Positions 35,115 through 45,170 of a DNA stretch of 64,000 nucleotides are shown here, one piece after another. A program made the translations under genes and the position numbers. How positions within the stretch are numbered: the stretch's first letter is position 1; every line of letters begins with the position of its first letter. The stretch spans positions 1-64,000 of the forward strand of contig NZ_JWHR01000109.1 of the NCBI RefSeq assembly GCF_000808015.1, written 5' to 3'. The notes below the pieces were generated by a model. It made no database searches, was not told the DNA's origin, and saw only the letters and a program-made list of their open reading frames with translations. The stretch is from Terrisporobacter othiniensis. Lineage in GTDB: Bacteria > Bacillota > Clostridia > Peptostreptococcales > Peptostreptococcaceae.

Positions 35115-35636
35115 ATGAATGAAACATTGAAAACATTAAAAGAAAGAAGAAGTATAAGAAAGTATAAAAAAGAACAAATAAGTGATGAGCAGCTGAACCT
35201 AATATTAGAAGCTGGATCTTATGCACCAACAGGAATGGGAATGCAATCTCCGATTATGGTAGTTGTGCAAGATGAAGAAACAATAAAAGAATTATCTAAG
35301 ATGAATGCTGATGTTATGGGAACAGATTCAGACCCTTTCTATGGAGCGCCAACTGTTGTAGTTGTACTTGCTGATAGAGGATGCAGACCTACATATGTGG
35401 AAGATGGATCTCTTGTTATGGGGAATCTTATGAATGCAGCTCATTCAGTAGGAGTTGATTCGTGTTGGGTTCATAGAGCAAAGGAAGTATTTGCAAGTGA
35501 AAGAGGTCAGGAATTGCTTAAGAAGTGGGGAGTTGAAGGTGACTATGTGGGAATAGGTCATTGTATCTTGGGATATAGAGATTGTGAGTATCCTGAAGCT
35601 AAGGAAAGGAAAGAAAATTATATAGTTAGAGTATAG
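35115..35636 (+). CDS. Nitroreductase family protein
   Basis: This 173-residue FMN-dependent nitroreductase-fold protein has the N-terminal signature LKERRSIRKYKKEQIS for FMN phosphate binding and the ILEAGSYAPTGMGMQ segment. GMGMQS and a C-terminal VGIGHCILGY complete the pattern. Such enzymes reduce nitro compounds, quinones or flavins; the natural substrate is not known. The ATG at 35115 has AAAGGGG at good spacing; an in-frame ATG at 35085 has no ribosome binding site. It lies 76 bp after the ggt-like gene, with a terminator after it. Confidence 0.9.
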   Translation: MNETLKTLKERRSIRKYKKEQISDEQLNLILEAGSYAPTGMGMQSPIMVVVQDEETIKELSKMNADVMGTDSDPFYGAPTVVVVLADRGCRPTYVEDGSLVMGNLMNAAHSVGVDSCWVHRAKEVFASERGQELLKKWGVEGDYVGIGHCILGYRDCEYPEAKERKENYIVRV

Positions 35637-35645
35637 TTTATGGAG

Positions 35646-35677
35646 GAGTTACCTGGAGTATGGGTAACCCTTTTTTA
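35646..35677 (+). terminator. Terminator after the nitroreductase gene
   Basis: GTTACC and GGTAAC with an 9-nt loop are followed by six T residues. The 200 bp to the next gene are very AT-rich, with no motif recognised. Confidence 0.75.
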
Positions 35678-35880
35678 TTTGGAAAAATAAATGGGTATTC
35701 AAAATTAATTATGTGAAAAATTGGTGATTATAATGATTATAATTATAATAATTATATAAAAATTATTTTACATTATAATTAATTACGGAAATGAAAAATG
35801 ATAAATGCGGAAAAAGTATGTCTAGATAATAAGGAAATTGGTGTTACCATTTAAATATACATTATGAGAGGTGGAAACAG

Positions 35881-36498
35881 ATGAAAACAATTATTTTATT
35901 AGCTGGTTATCCAGGGACAGGCAAAACTTATATGTGTAATAAAATATTATCAAAATTTCCTTATTTCTACATTGTGTCACAAGACAAAATAAAAGAAGAA
36001 AATTTTGATAAGTATGGTTACAAGAATTTAGAAGAAAGAAATAAAATTATAGAAAAATGTAGGGATGAGTTTTATAGAATAATGGAAGAAAATATGGATA
36101 AACAAAATAATATTATTTCGGATTATCCATTTAGTGAAAAGCAAAAGAGTATAATAGAAGATTTATCAATCAAATATAAATATAAAGTAATAACTATAAG
36201 GCTCATAGCTGATTTAGAAGTTTTATATAAAAGGCAATTAGATAGAGATTTAGATGAAAGTCGTCATTTATCTCATATAATGAGTTCTTATCATAAGGGA
36301 CAAATTTTAAAAGATAGAAGGAAAGCAGATTTACTAGTTTCCCATGATGAGTTTATTAATAGATGTAAAACTAGAGGATATGGTGAGTTTCAATTGGGAG
36401 ATTTAATTGAAGTAGACGTAACTGATTATTCTAAGATTGATTATGATAATATTAATGAACAGATTGGTAAACTCATAGGAAAGGTGGAAGCTATATGA
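35881..36498 (+). CDS. P-loop kinase-like protein at the head of the PTS operon
   Basis: This 205-residue P-loop NTPase has Walker A GYPGTGKT at residues 9-16 and the following SQDKIKEENFDKYGY segment, the pattern of zeta-toxin/shikimate-kinase-like small-molecule kinases. It has no membrane segment. It overlaps the PfkB-type gene by 4 bp, so both act together, presumably on the sugar imported by the PTS downstream. The exact substrate is unknown. Confidence 0.7.
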   Translation: MKTIILLAGYPGTGKTYMCNKILSKFPYFYIVSQDKIKEENFDKYGYKNLEERNKIIEKCRDEFYRIMEENMDKQNNIISDYPFSEKQKSIIEDLSIKYKYKVITIRLIADLEVLYKRQLDRDLDESRHLSHIMSSYHKGQILKDRRKADLLVSHDEFINRCKTRGYGEFQLGDLIEVDVTDYSKIDYDNINEQIGKLIGKVEAI

Positions 36499-37388
36499 AA
36501 AAAGTATGCTGTATAGGGCAAAGTGTGTATGATATGACGTACCCAATTCATGAAGATGTTAGTGAAAATAGAAAATATAGAGTCACTGAAAAATTTGAAT
36601 GTATGGGAGGTCCAGCAACAAATGCTGCATATCTTAATGCAAAGTGGGGAAATGAAACGTGTCTTATTTCTAGGGTAGGTAATGATTTATATGGAAAAAA
36701 AATACTGTCTGGGTTAAAAGATATAGGTGTAAATACTGAATTTGTAAAAATTTGTGGTCAAGATACTTCTGTAAGTGCAGTAATCTCAAATTTAAGTAAT
36801 GGAAAAAGAACAATATTTAACTGTCCTGCAAATAAGGAAGAAATAAATTTTGAATATCCAAAAGATATAGATGTTATTTTAGTAGATGGTCATGAACTTA
36901 AGGCATCTTTAGAGATATTGAATTTATTCCCTAAAGCAAAAAGCTTAATTGATGCAGGTACATATAAACCAGAACTAAAAGAATTAATAAGTAAAGTTGA
37001 TTATTTAATTTGCTCTGAAGATTTTGCAAAGCAATATACTAACTTGGAAATTGACCTTGATGATAATGATTCTATAACTACAATTTTTAAAAAATTAAAA
37101 AAATTGAATGATAAGCAGATTGTAGTAACAATGGGTGAAAGAGGCTTATTATATGAAAAAGATGGAGTAATAAATCATATGAAAGCTTTTGAGTGTAAAC
37201 CTCTTGACACAACAGGAGCTGGTGATATCTTCCATGGTGCATTTGCTTACTGCTTAGCAAAGGATTATACATTAGAAGAAAGTTTGAAAATAAGTTCTAT
37301 GGCATCGGCAATATCAGTAGAGACAATGGGAGGTCAGGTATCTATACCTTCGCTTGAAAAAGTAATAGAAAGAATAAAAAAGTCATAG
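36495..37388 (+). CDS. PfkB-family carbohydrate kinase
   Basis: This 297-residue ribokinase-fold sugar kinase starts with CCIGQSVYDMTYPI and has the first PfkB signature region GGPATNAAYLNAKWG (about residues 39-53). The catalytic signature DTTGAGDIFHGAF lies near residue 237, with Asp243 as the predicted base. In this operon it probably phosphorylates a sugar phosphate to a bisphosphate for the class II aldolase encoded downstream. Confidence 0.88.
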   Translation: MKKVCCIGQSVYDMTYPIHEDVSENRKYRVTEKFECMGGPATNAAYLNAKWGNETCLISRVGNDLYGKKILSGLKDIGVNTEFVKICGQDTSVSAVISNLSNGKRTIFNCPANKEEINFEYPKDIDVILVDGHELKASLEILNLFPKAKSLIDAGTYKPELKELISKVDYLICSEDFAKQYTNLEIDLDDNDSITTIFKKLKKLNDKQIVVTMGERGLLYEKDGVINHMKAFECKPLDTTGAGDIFHGAFAYCLAKDYTLEESLKISSMASAISVETMGGQVSIPSLEKVIERIKKS

Positions 37389-37476
37389 GTGATGCGGAAA
37401 TTTCCGTACAGTTGAGGAAAATGTATAGCCCTAATAAACATATAGAAATAATACAATAAGATTAGGGGGAAAGAAA

Positions 37477-39459
37477 TTGACATTATTTAGTAATAAAAGA
37501 GTTGTTAAAATACTAGAAATTTTGATGGATAGTCAAAAGCATATAAGTGGAGAGAGAATCTCTATAGAACTTGGTGTGACATCAAGAACAGTAAGATCTG
37601 ATATTAAAGAATTGAACAAATACTTAAATGACAATGGAGCAAATATTATATCTGTCACGGGAGTGGGATATAGTTTGGAAGTTGAAGATGAGAATAAATT
37701 CAATTATTTTCTAAAAGATGTAAAACTGGTTAAACAAGGAAGTAGTGAACAACTTAATATAATACCAACTTATTCAGAAGATAGAATTAATTATATTATT
37801 TCTAAGTTGCTAATGAATAGTTTAAAAGATAAAAATAAATCGATTAATCCATATAATCTATGTGACGAACTATTTATAAGTTCTTCTACATTAAAAAAGG
37901 ATGTGGCGAGTATAAATACACATCTAGCCAGATTTGACTTAAAAGTAGTTATAAATCAGAGTAAGGGAATATTTATAAAGGGAAAAGAGTCAAATATCAG
38001 ATATTGTATAGCAGACTATATTTTCAATAAAAGGGAAATCGTTAACCTTGAAAATATTGAATTTTACAATGAAATATTTTCGAGAACGCTATTAGAAACT
38101 ACAGAAAATGTACTTTTAAATGTTTTATCTGAATACAATGTACATCTTACTGATATTTCATTTAAAAACCTGTTAGTTCATGTGTTGATTATGATTAAAA
38201 GATATAAGTATAATCAAGCAGTGTTATTTGATAGTACTAGTATAGAGTTTTTAAAGAACACAAAGGACTACTTGATTGCAAAAGATATAGTTGAAAAAAT
38301 TGGAGAAGCAGTAAAGGTAGATTTTAGTGATGAGATATATTACTTAACTCAACACTTAGTATCGAGTAAAAAATTCTCAAATCAAGATGATAGTATTTAT
38401 TTTGAATATAAGGGTGTAATAGATAAAATACTTGAAGCTATAAAATCTCAGATAGGAGTAAATTTATTAGAAGATCTACAATTAGTTAATGGACTGGCAG
38501 TTCATTTAAATGTAGCGCTTAATAGAATGAAGTTTAATATGAATATTAGAAATGATTTCTTAGATTCTATAAAAAATTCATATCCATTTGCTTTTGAGTT
38601 AGGAATAATAGCGTCGAATGTTATAAGAAAAGAGTATAATGTTTCAGTTAATGAAAATGAAATTGGTCTTTTAGCAATACACTTCGGGGCTGCGCTTGAA
38701 AGGATAGGCATTAATAGTAAAAAATCTGTTAAAAATGTTACCATTGTTTGTGGGTTTGGTATAGCAACAGCAATGTTAATAAAAGAGAAAATACTAAGAT
38801 TCTTTGATAATAGAGTTAATATCTTAAATATAAGTTCGTTACATGATTTTGATAAAACAATGCTTGATAATTCTGATGTGGTAATAACAACAGTACCAAT
38901 TACGAAATTCCAATCTAGTAAAATTATAGAGGTACCTTTAAACCTTGGGTTTAAACACTTACAAAGGATAGAAGATATTATGCTAGGGGAAGAAAAAATA
39001 GCAATGGATTATAAGGAAATTTTAAAAGAAGATTTATTTTTTAGAAAGTTAAAAGCTAGTAGTAAAGATGAAGTATTAGAAATTTTAACTAATAGGATGA
39101 TAGATCTAGGGTATATGGATGAGAATGCAAAAGAATCTGTGTATTCTAGGGAAAGAATGTCTACAACAGAATTGGGAAATTTAGTTGCTTTACCCCATAT
39201 TTTAGAATTAAATGGAAATAATGCTTCGGTTAGTGTAGCAGTATTGGATAAGCCTGTAATTTGGGATAAAGAGAAAGTTCAAATAGTTTTACTTCTCAAC
39301 ATTTCAAAAGAATTTATTAATGAGTGGGAACAAATATTTAAGAATTTATACAATTATCTTATTGTAAAATCAGGAGTTAACAAGCTTATAAAAGGAATAA
39401 GTTACAGTGAGTTTATTAATGATTTGATAGAAAATAATGCTGTTAACAGTGCAATTTAA
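37477..39459 (+). CDS. PRD-containing transcription regulator with EIIB-like and EIIA domains
   Basis: This 660-residue regulator of the MtlR/LicR class has N-terminal HTH domains (residues about 1-75, with SGERISIELGVTSRTVRSDIKEL), then two PTS regulation domains (about 190-400, with conserved His in ITQHL-like and AIHFGAA segments). An EIIB-like Rossmann region follows (VTIVCGFGIATAML), then a C-terminal EIIA domain (about 515-655) with phospho-His in ALPHILE. It senses the phosphorylation state of the PTS and activates the operon. The start is TTG behind AGGGGG. It lacks the AAA+ domain of LevR-type proteins, so sigma-54 is not expected. Confidence 0.88.
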   Translation: MTLFSNKRVVKILEILMDSQKHISGERISIELGVTSRTVRSDIKELNKYLNDNGANIISVTGVGYSLEVEDENKFNYFLKDVKLVKQGSSEQLNIIPTYSEDRINYIISKLLMNSLKDKNKSINPYNLCDELFISSSTLKKDVASINTHLARFDLKVVINQSKGIFIKGKESNIRYCIADYIFNKREIVNLENIEFYNEIFSRTLLETTENVLLNVLSEYNVHLTDISFKNLLVHVLIMIKRYKYNQAVLFDSTSIEFLKNTKDYLIAKDIVEKIGEAVKVDFSDEIYYLTQHLVSSKKFSNQDDSIYFEYKGVIDKILEAIKSQIGVNLLEDLQLVNGLAVHLNVALNRMKFNMNIRNDFLDSIKNSYPFAFELGIIASNVIRKEYNVSVNENEIGLLAIHFGAALERIGINSKKSVKNVTIVCGFGIATAMLIKEKILRFFDNRVNILNISSLHDFDKTMLDNSDVVITTVPITKFQSSKIIEVPLNLGFKHLQRIEDIMLGEEKIAMDYKEILKEDLFFRKLKASSKDEVLEILTNRMIDLGYMDENAKESVYSRERMSTTELGNLVALPHILELNGNNASVSVAVLDKPVIWDKEKVQIVLLLNISKEFINEWEQIFKNLYNYLIVKSGVNKLIKGISYSEFINDLIENNAVNSAI

Positions 39460-39502
39460 TAATAAACACTGTTTGAATTTCATGATAAGAGGGGAAATTT
39501 AG

Positions 39503-39934
39503 ATGTTTCAAATAGAATTTAATGAAAAAAATGTAAAGTTAAATATTAAAGCAGATGGATGGGAAGATGCAGTAAGGCAAGGAGCTCAAATACTTGTTGA
39601 CAATGGACAAGTAGAGCCACGATATGTGGATGAAATTATAAAAGCTATAAAAAAATTTGGACCATATATTGTAATTTCAGATGGATTAGCTATACCTCAT
39701 ACGAGACCAGAAAATGGGGCAATCGATATCGGTTTTTCATTAATAACATTAGAAGAGCCAGTAAAGTTTGATGAAGAAACAAGCCCAGTAAATGTTATGA
39801 TTTGCTTTTCTGCAGTAAACGGAAATAGCCACTTAGAAATATTAAGAATGATTGTTAACTTTGTTGAAGAAGGAAAAATAGAAAAAATTGCAAAGTTACA
39901 AAATATAAGCGAATTACTAGAATTAACAAAATAA
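39503..39934 (+). CDS. PTS EIIA component, fructose/mannitol-ascorbate type
   Basis: This 143-residue single-domain EIIA has its phosphorylation His in LAIPHTRPENGAIDIG, the classic PTS EIIA type 2 motif. It takes phosphate from HPr and passes it to the EIIB protein encoded next. GAGGGG precedes the ATG. Together with the UlaB- and UlaA-like genes downstream it forms a split PTS permease of the L-ascorbate family layout. Confidence 0.92.
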   Translation: MFQIEFNEKNVKLNIKADGWEDAVRQGAQILVDNGQVEPRYVDEIIKAIKKFGPYIVISDGLAIPHTRPENGAIDIGFSLITLEEPVKFDEETSPVNVMICFSAVNGNSHLEILRMIVNFVEEGKIEKIAKLQNISELLELTK

Positions 39935-39986
39935 TTAACTAGTTTTTCATAGATATAATACTTTAATTAATAGGAGGAGTTTTAAT

Positions 39987-40280
39987 ATGTTAAATATTTT
40001 AATGGTTTGTGGAGCAGGTTTAGGAAGTAGTTTTGCGTGTCAAATGAGTGTGGAAACTGTATTACAAGATTTAGGTGTAGAAGCTAAATTAGATCACTGT
40101 GATATATCAAGTGCAGCTGGGATGAGAGCGGATATTATAATATCTGGTAAAAATTTTGAATCACAATTCAAGCAATATAGTATAGATGCAGAAAAAATAT
40201 TTTTAAATAAATTAATAGATAAAACAGAAATAAAAGAAAAGTTAGTACCAGTTTTAAGAAAATTTAATGTGGAAGTATAA
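39987..40280 (+). CDS. PTS EIIB component (UlaB/SgaB-like)
   Basis: This 97-residue EIIB has the phospho-Cys P-loop at the N-terminus, MVCGAGLGSS (Cys8). It is a cytoplasmic domain that hands phosphate to the sugar during import. Length and sequence match the ascorbate/SgaB group rather than cellobiose or mannitol EIIB. The ribosome binding site is AGGAGG. Confidence 0.92.
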   Translation: MLNILMVCGAGLGSSFACQMSVETVLQDLGVEAKLDHCDISSAAGMRADIIISGKNFESQFKQYSIDAEKIFLNKLIDKTEIKEKLVPVLRKFNVEV

Positions 40281-40304
40281 ATTACAGCATAGGGGGAAAA
40301 TGAT

Positions 40305-41594
40305 ATGCAAGCACTAAATTTTATTATAAATAATATATTAACGCAAGCAGCCGTAACAATTGGATTAATAGCAATGTTAGGATTGCTTTTACAAAAGAAA
40401 CCTTTTGGACAAGTTGTTTCAGGAACAATGAAGACTATGTTAGGATTCATGGTCTTAAGTGCAGGTTCAGGAATAATCGTTGAGTCGTTAACTTACTTTG
40501 GGGAAATATTCACAGCAGGATTTGGAATGAAAGGTCTAGTACCTTCCATAGAAGCAATCAATGGTCAAGCAATGAGTGACTTAGGATTAGGTAGTGAGAT
40601 AGCATTAACATTAGCTGCAATATTTATATTCAATATACTTATAGCTAGATTTACTAAGTGGAAATATATATTCTTAACAGGTCAAGCTTTATTATGGATG
40701 GCAACTATATGTGGTGTGTTTGGTTATTATGTAGGACTTAGAGGACCAGCTTTAGTATTAGTAGGTGGTTTGGTTGGGGGTATATTTGCAGTAGCGATGC
40801 CAGCAATAGCACAACCTTGGATTAGAAAAATAACTGGTGATGAAAATGATAATATAGCATTAGGCCACTTCTGTACTATAGGTTATGTATTTACAGCATG
40901 GGTATCTAAATTAGTTGGTGATTCTTCAAAATCAACAGAAGATATGAAATTACCAAAAGCATTTGAATTTTTACAGGATACTTACCTTTCTGTAATGGTA
41001 GTAATGGTTCCATTATATGTAGTAACAGCTTTATTTGCAGGGCCAGAATTTTGTGGGAAATTCAGTGGATCAACTAACTATGTAGTACATGCATTTTTAC
41101 AAGCAATGCAATTTGTAGTTGGTATATATGTATTAATGTCAGGGGTTCGTTTATTACTTGCTGAGATAGTTCCAGCATTTAGAGGTATAGCAATGAAGTT
41201 AGTTCCAGATGCAATACCAGCTCTAGACTGTCCAGTATTATTCCCATATGCTCCAAATGCAGTTATATTAGGATTTATAAGTACTACTATAGGTTCTATA
41301 TTAGGTATGTTCCTATTCCCAATGTTTGGGTTACCAATGATATTACCGGGTATGTTAACTAACTTCTTTGCAGGAGGTTGTGCAGGTATATTTGGTAATG
41401 CAGCAGGTGGTAGAAGAGGTTGTATTATATCAGGTATAGCACATGGTTTATTTATAACACTATTACCAGCAATACTTGCACCGATGTTAGGTGATATAGG
41501 GTTTATAAATACTACGTGTACAGATGTTGATACAATAGCAGCAGGATTATTCTATGGTTGGTTATTAAAACCATTATTTTCAATATTTATGTAG
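40305..41594 (+). CDS. PTS EIIC component (UlaA/SgaT-like)
   Basis: This 429-residue polytopic permease of the ascorbate-galactitol PTS superfamily has the N-terminal IIGLIAMLGLLLQKKPFGQ-type start, then SGTMKTMLGFMVLSAGSG. Gly-rich conserved loops include CAGIFGNAAGGRRG near the C-terminus. It forms the membrane channel. The true sugar need not be ascorbate: no ulaDEF or ulaG homologue is present, and the associated kinase and aldolase point to a hexose-like ketose or sugar alcohol. Confidence 0.9.
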   Translation: MQALNFIINNILTQAAVTIGLIAMLGLLLQKKPFGQVVSGTMKTMLGFMVLSAGSGIIVESLTYFGEIFTAGFGMKGLVPSIEAINGQAMSDLGLGSEIALTLAAIFIFNILIARFTKWKYIFLTGQALLWMATICGVFGYYVGLRGPALVLVGGLVGGIFAVAMPAIAQPWIRKITGDENDNIALGHFCTIGYVFTAWVSKLVGDSSKSTEDMKLPKAFEFLQDTYLSVMVVMVPLYVVTALFAGPEFCGKFSGSTNYVVHAFLQAMQFVVGIYVLMSGVRLLLAEIVPAFRGIAMKLVPDAIPALDCPVLFPYAPNAVILGFISTTIGSILGMFLFPMFGLPMILPGMLTNFFAGGCAGIFGNAAGGRRGCIISGIAHGLFITLLPAILAPMLGDIGFINTTCTDVDTIAAGLFYGWLLKPLFSIFM

Positions 41595-41603
41595 GTGATA
41601 TGA

Positions 41604-41993
41604 ATGGGTTGGTTTAGTAGAAAAAAAGAGAAAAAGGCTTCTGAGGTGAATGTTAAAGCAGAGGCATTAAATATAGATGAATTAAGAGAAAATGCAGAAA
41701 AATTAAAAGTAGGATTACAAAATAGTGAAGGAAATGAAAGAGTAAATATTCTTAATGAAATAGGTGATATTTATTATAAAATTTCTGACTATGATGAAGC
41801 TGCCAAATATTATGAAGAAAGTTTAAGTTTACATAAAGCTATAGGTAAGGCATATACAAATCTTCTTAACATTTATAATGCAAAAAGAAAAGAAGCGGCA
41901 GTAAACAAGGATGATGATCAAATACAATATTATTTAGTAAAAATAGATGAAATGATGAAAATCTCGAAAGATGTTGTCAGAGGTAATGTATAA
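41604..41993 (+). CDS. TPR-like protein in the PTS operon
   Basis: This 129-residue soluble protein has a basic N-terminus (MGWFSRKKEKK) and a tetratricopeptide-like pair (IGDIYYKISDYDEAAKYYEE and GKAYTNLLNIYNAKRKEA). It lies 9 bp after the EIIC gene and just before the aldolase gene, so it belongs to the operon. No enzyme motif is seen. A TPR protein inside a PTS operon is unusual; a docking or regulatory role is a guess. Confidence 0.75.
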   Translation: MGWFSRKKEKKASEVNVKAEALNIDELRENAEKLKVGLQNSEGNERVNILNEIGDIYYKISDYDEAAKYYEESLSLHKAIGKAYTNLLNIYNAKRKEAAVNKDDDQIQYYLVKIDEMMKISKDVVRGNV

Positions 41994-42006
41994 GGGGGAT
42001 AGAATT

Positions 42007-42864
42007 ATGTATAAAAATTTAACAGATTTATTTAAACAAAATGAAGGTAAAGGAGCAATAGGAGCATTTAACTTACATTGTTTTGAAATGCTTCCATCAA
42101 TGGTAAAAGCAGCTGAAGAAATAAATGTTCCTATAATAATACAAACATCACTAGGTACAGCTGAGTATATAGGATTTGAAACTTTAATAGCAGCAGTTAA
42201 ATCTTTAGCAGAAAGATCTAGCATAGATGTGTGCTTACATATGGATCACTGTAAAGATATAGATGCTATAAAAAGAGCGATTGATTGTGGATATACATCA
42301 GTAATGTATGATGGATCATCACTTCCAATTGATGAAAATATAAAAAATACTAAAGAAGTTGTTGAATATGCTCATGCAAGAAATGTATCAGTAGAAGGTG
42401 AAGTAGGGTCTATTGGTGGAGCAGAAGAAGGTGTAGTGGTAGCACAAAGTGATGCAGCTTATACAAAGCTAGAAGATGCTTGTAAATTTGTAGAAAGTAC
42501 AGGAGTAGATGCTTTAGCAGTAGCAATAGGGACTACTCATGGACAATATAAGTCAAAAGCAAAAATAAACTTTGAATTAATGCATGAATTAAGAGATAAT
42601 CTAAAAGGAGTTGGATTAGTACTACATGGTGGAACAGGAGTATCTGATGAAGATATGAAGCGTTGTGCATCAGATGGAATGAAAAAAATAAATGTAGGAA
42701 CTGAGCTAAACAAGTCTTATATAGAAGAAGTAAACAAAACATTCCCAGATGCAACACCTTTAACATCTTTAAGAGGATTATTAGGTCCAGCAAATGATAG
42801 AATTAAAGATATAATTATAGATAAAGCTTCATTATTTAAAGTAGAAAAAGAATTAGCTTTATAA
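42007..42864 (+). CDS. Class II fructose-bisphosphate-type aldolase
   Basis: This 285-residue zinc aldolase of the FbaA/GatY/KbaY group has its catalytic Asp and first zinc His in HMDHCKD (Asp80, His81). The segment VSVEGEVGSIGG and the phosphate loop LVLHGGTGVSDEDMKR follow. It cleaves a ketose bisphosphate to dihydroxyacetone phosphate and an aldehyde. The ATG at 42007 is 9 nt after GGGGG; an in-frame ATG at 41971 lies in the TPR gene. Last gene of the operon. Confidence 0.92.
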   Translation: MYKNLTDLFKQNEGKGAIGAFNLHCFEMLPSMVKAAEEINVPIIIQTSLGTAEYIGFETLIAAVKSLAERSSIDVCLHMDHCKDIDAIKRAIDCGYTSVMYDGSSLPIDENIKNTKEVVEYAHARNVSVEGEVGSIGGAEEGVVVAQSDAAYTKLEDACKFVESTGVDALAVAIGTTHGQYKSKAKINFELMHELRDNLKGVGLVLHGGTGVSDEDMKRCASDGMKKINVGTELNKSYIEEVNKTFPDATPLTSLRGLLGPANDRIKDIIIDKASLFKVEKELAL

Positions 42865-42873
42865 GATTGTTAA

Positions 42874-42922
42874 AAAAGGCTTCACATAACATTTAAGAGG
42901 AAATGTTATGTGAAGCCTTTTG
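42874..42922 (+). terminator. Strong terminator of the PTS operon
   Basis: AAAAGGCTTCACATAACATT pairs perfectly with the complementary run at 42902-42921 around a short purine-rich loop, followed by T residues. Confidence 0.93.
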
Positions 42923-43111
42923 ATACTTAAATTATATATGAGTTATGATTGAGTAAAAAGTAAATAGATATACAGTTATTAATGTAAAAATTTTTAATTA
43001 AACAATGCTTTTAGAGAGATTTTTTTTTATTTAAAATTTCATATTTGTCATAAAAGTTAAAAATGATATACTTAGATAAATAATAACTTACAACAAAATT
43101 TGGGGGACATT

Positions 43112-45094
43112 ATGAAAAAAATTTCCATAATATCAATGAGTGAAGATACTGGACAAAGCATAAAACAACAATTAGAAACAATATTTGCAAAAGAGTTTTA
43201 TATAGAGTGCTTAAATTTGATTAATTATAAAGAAAAATACTTGGAATGTGATTTATTAATTTTCTCTAGCGAGGAAGTTAAGGATATTTGTAATTGTATT
43301 ATTGACGAAAATATAAACTACATAGTATCAAAAAGAGTAATAAAACACGAATATATTGATGAGATACTAAATATCCCTAGAGGTACAGAAGTACTTTTAG
43401 TAAATGATGCAAGAAGTTCTTGTGAAGAAGTAGTTACACAGTTAAGGAGCCAGGGGCTTAATCATATAAAATACAATCAATATTACCCAGGAATTGAGTC
43501 TTATAAAACAGCGGATATTGCAATAACACCTGGAGAAGCTCACTTAGTGCCAAAAGAAATCTCAAGTGTGATAGATATAAAATCAAGACATTTAGACGTA
43601 TCTACTTTAATAGAGATCTTAATCAAATTAAATTGTATGGATAAATACGGAAGCATAGTATCTTCTTATTTTTATAGAGATATGATAAATGTATCTATAA
43701 AATATATCAAAAAGTCTCAAGAATCAACTAGATTAAAAGACTTACTTACTAATTTGTTAGATAATCAAAAGAACGGAATTATTTATACAAATATAAATAA
43801 CAAGGTTATTGTTCTAAATGAAGAATCGTTAAGATTGCTATGCGTAAACAAAGAGAACATATTATCAAAAGATATTTATGAAATTTTTCCTGATTTAAAG
43901 GATGATATTATCAATATAAATAACAAGAAAATTTTAGTTTCAAAAGAAAAGATACAAGATAATAATATTTATACAGGTAATATGATTATTTTAAATGAAG
44001 TGAAACATATTCATAAAATTGATGAGGAAGTAAGAAGAAGAGAAAAAATAAAAGAAAATCAAGCCAAGTATACTTTTGATGACATGGTAGGAAATTGCAG
44101 TTCTATAGTGAAAAATGTTAAATTGGCTAAAAAAGTAGCAAAAACAAACTCAACTGTACTGATCCAAGGAGAAACAGGTACAGGGAAAGAGGTATTAGCT
44201 CAAGCTATACACAATGAGTCTGAAAGAAAAGATTATCCTTTTGTAGCCATAAATTTTGCTGCAATACCAGAAAACCTAATAGAAAGTGAACTTTTTGGGT
44301 ATGAAGATGGAGCTTTTACAGGAGCGAGAAAAGGTGGAAAAGAAGGGTTATTTAAAAAAGCTCATAAAGGTACTATATTTTTAGATGAAATAGGTGATGC
44401 ATCTTTATACTTACAATCTAGATTACTTAGAGTACTTCAAGAAAGGGAAATTACACCTGTCGGTAGTACAGAAAATATTCCTATTGATATTAGAGTAATT
44501 GCAGCTACAAACAAAGAGCTGCTACAAGAAGTAAAGCTTAAGAATTTTAGAGAAGATTTATATTATAGATTAAATGTTATGCCAATGTATTCTATTCCAC
44601 TGAGAGAAAGAAAGACAGATATTAAGCTATTACTACAATACTATTTATTTAAAATTACAAAAGTTGAAAATATAGAAGAATTTTTTACGAAAGAAGCTAT
44701 TGAAATGTTGATTAGCTATAATTGGCCGGGAAATATAAGAGAACTTGTCAATGTTGTAGAGTATGTATCAACTATAAAAGAAAGTGGAATAAAAATAGAT
44801 ATTACATATTTACCTAAATATATAATTGAAAATTGTAAATCATCTAATTTATTGATTGAAAAAGAACATCATAAATCACTAAATGAATCAGAAATTTGGG
44901 TATTAAAGAAGATTTATAAATACGAAGGGATTGGTAGGAGAACATTATCACTGTTGGCAAAAGAAGAAGATGTTCATTTGACAGAAGGAAAAATAAGAAC
45001 AATAATGGCCAAATTAAAAAAAGAAGGATATATAGAAATTCATAAGGGATTAAAAGGAACGAAAATATTGGAAAAGGGGCTAGAAATCATATAA
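43112..45094 (+). CDS. Sigma-54-dependent transcriptional activator with PAS domain
   Basis: This 660-residue enhancer-binding protein has an N-terminal PrpR-like sensing region (about residues 1-190). A PAS domain (about 205-290, [21 protein letters not shown]) follows, then an AAA+ domain with Walker A GETGTGKE, the sigma-54 contact motif GAFTGA and Walker [11 protein letters not shown]. The C-terminus is a winged-helix-like region rather than the usual Fis-type HTH ([23 protein letters not shown]). The ATG at 43112 follows GGGGG; the in-frame TTG at 43100 overlaps the ribosome binding site. A -24/-12 promoter 200 bp downstream is its obvious target. Confidence 0.92.
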   Translation: MKKISIISMSEDTGQSIKQQLETIFAKEFYIECLNLINYKEKYLECDLLIFSSEEVKDICNCIIDENINYIVSKRVIKHEYIDEILNIPRGTEVLLVNDARSSCEEVVTQLRSQGLNHIKYNQYYPGIESYKTADIAITPGEAHLVPKEISSVIDIKSRHLDVSTLIEILIKLNCMDKYGSIVSSYFYRDMINVSIKYIKKSQESTRLKDLLTNLLDNQKNGIIYTNINNKVIVLNEESLRLLCVNKENILSKDIYEIFPDLKDDIININNKKILVSKEKIQDNNIYTGNMIILNEVKHIHKIDEEVRRREKIKENQAKYTFDDMVGNCSSIVKNVKLAKKVAKTNSTVLIQGETGTGKEVLAQAIHNESERKDYPFVAINFAAIPENLIESELFGYEDGAFTGARKGGKEGLFKKAHKGTIFLDEIGDASLYLQSRLLRVLQEREITPVGSTENIPIDIRVIAATNKELLQEVKLKNFREDLYYRLNVMPMYSIPLRERKTDIKLLLQYYLFKITKVENIEEFFTKEAIEMLISYNWPGNIRELVNVVEYVSTIKESGIKIDITYLPKYIIENCKSSNLLIEKEHHKSLNESEIWVLKKIYKYEGIGRRTLSLLAKEEDVHLTEGKIRTIMAKLKKEGYIEIHKGLKGTKILEKGLEII

Positions 45095-45139
45095 AAGGGA
45101 TGAAAAATGGCTATAAATGGGGTTGAAAAGGGATGAAAA
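45093..45139 (+). repeat. Direct repeat AAAAGGGATGAAAA, two copies
   Basis: Exact 14-bp copies lie at 45093-45106 and 45126-45139, 33 bp apart (about three helical turns), between the activator gene and its presumed -24/-12 promoter. They could be activator binding sites. The second copy also forms the left arm of a terminator. Confidence 0.45.
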
Positions 45140-45170
45140 TTTATTTATTTATCCCTTTTTCTTTTTTTGA
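45126..45170 (+). terminator. Terminator after the sigma-54 activator gene
   Basis: AAAAGGGAT and ATCCCTTTT enclose an AT-rich loop and are followed by TCTTTTTTT. Confidence 0.75.

Noticed and set aside
35678..35880. Search for a -24/-12 promoter in front of the PTS operon
   Set aside because: No GG-N10-GC element with proper spacing was found, and the PRD regulator lacks a sigma-54 interaction domain.
37389..37410. GCGGAAATTTCCGT palindrome before the PRD regulator gene considered as an operator
   Set aside because: A single short palindrome without a clear promoter beside it and without a second copy in the window, so no feature is claimed.
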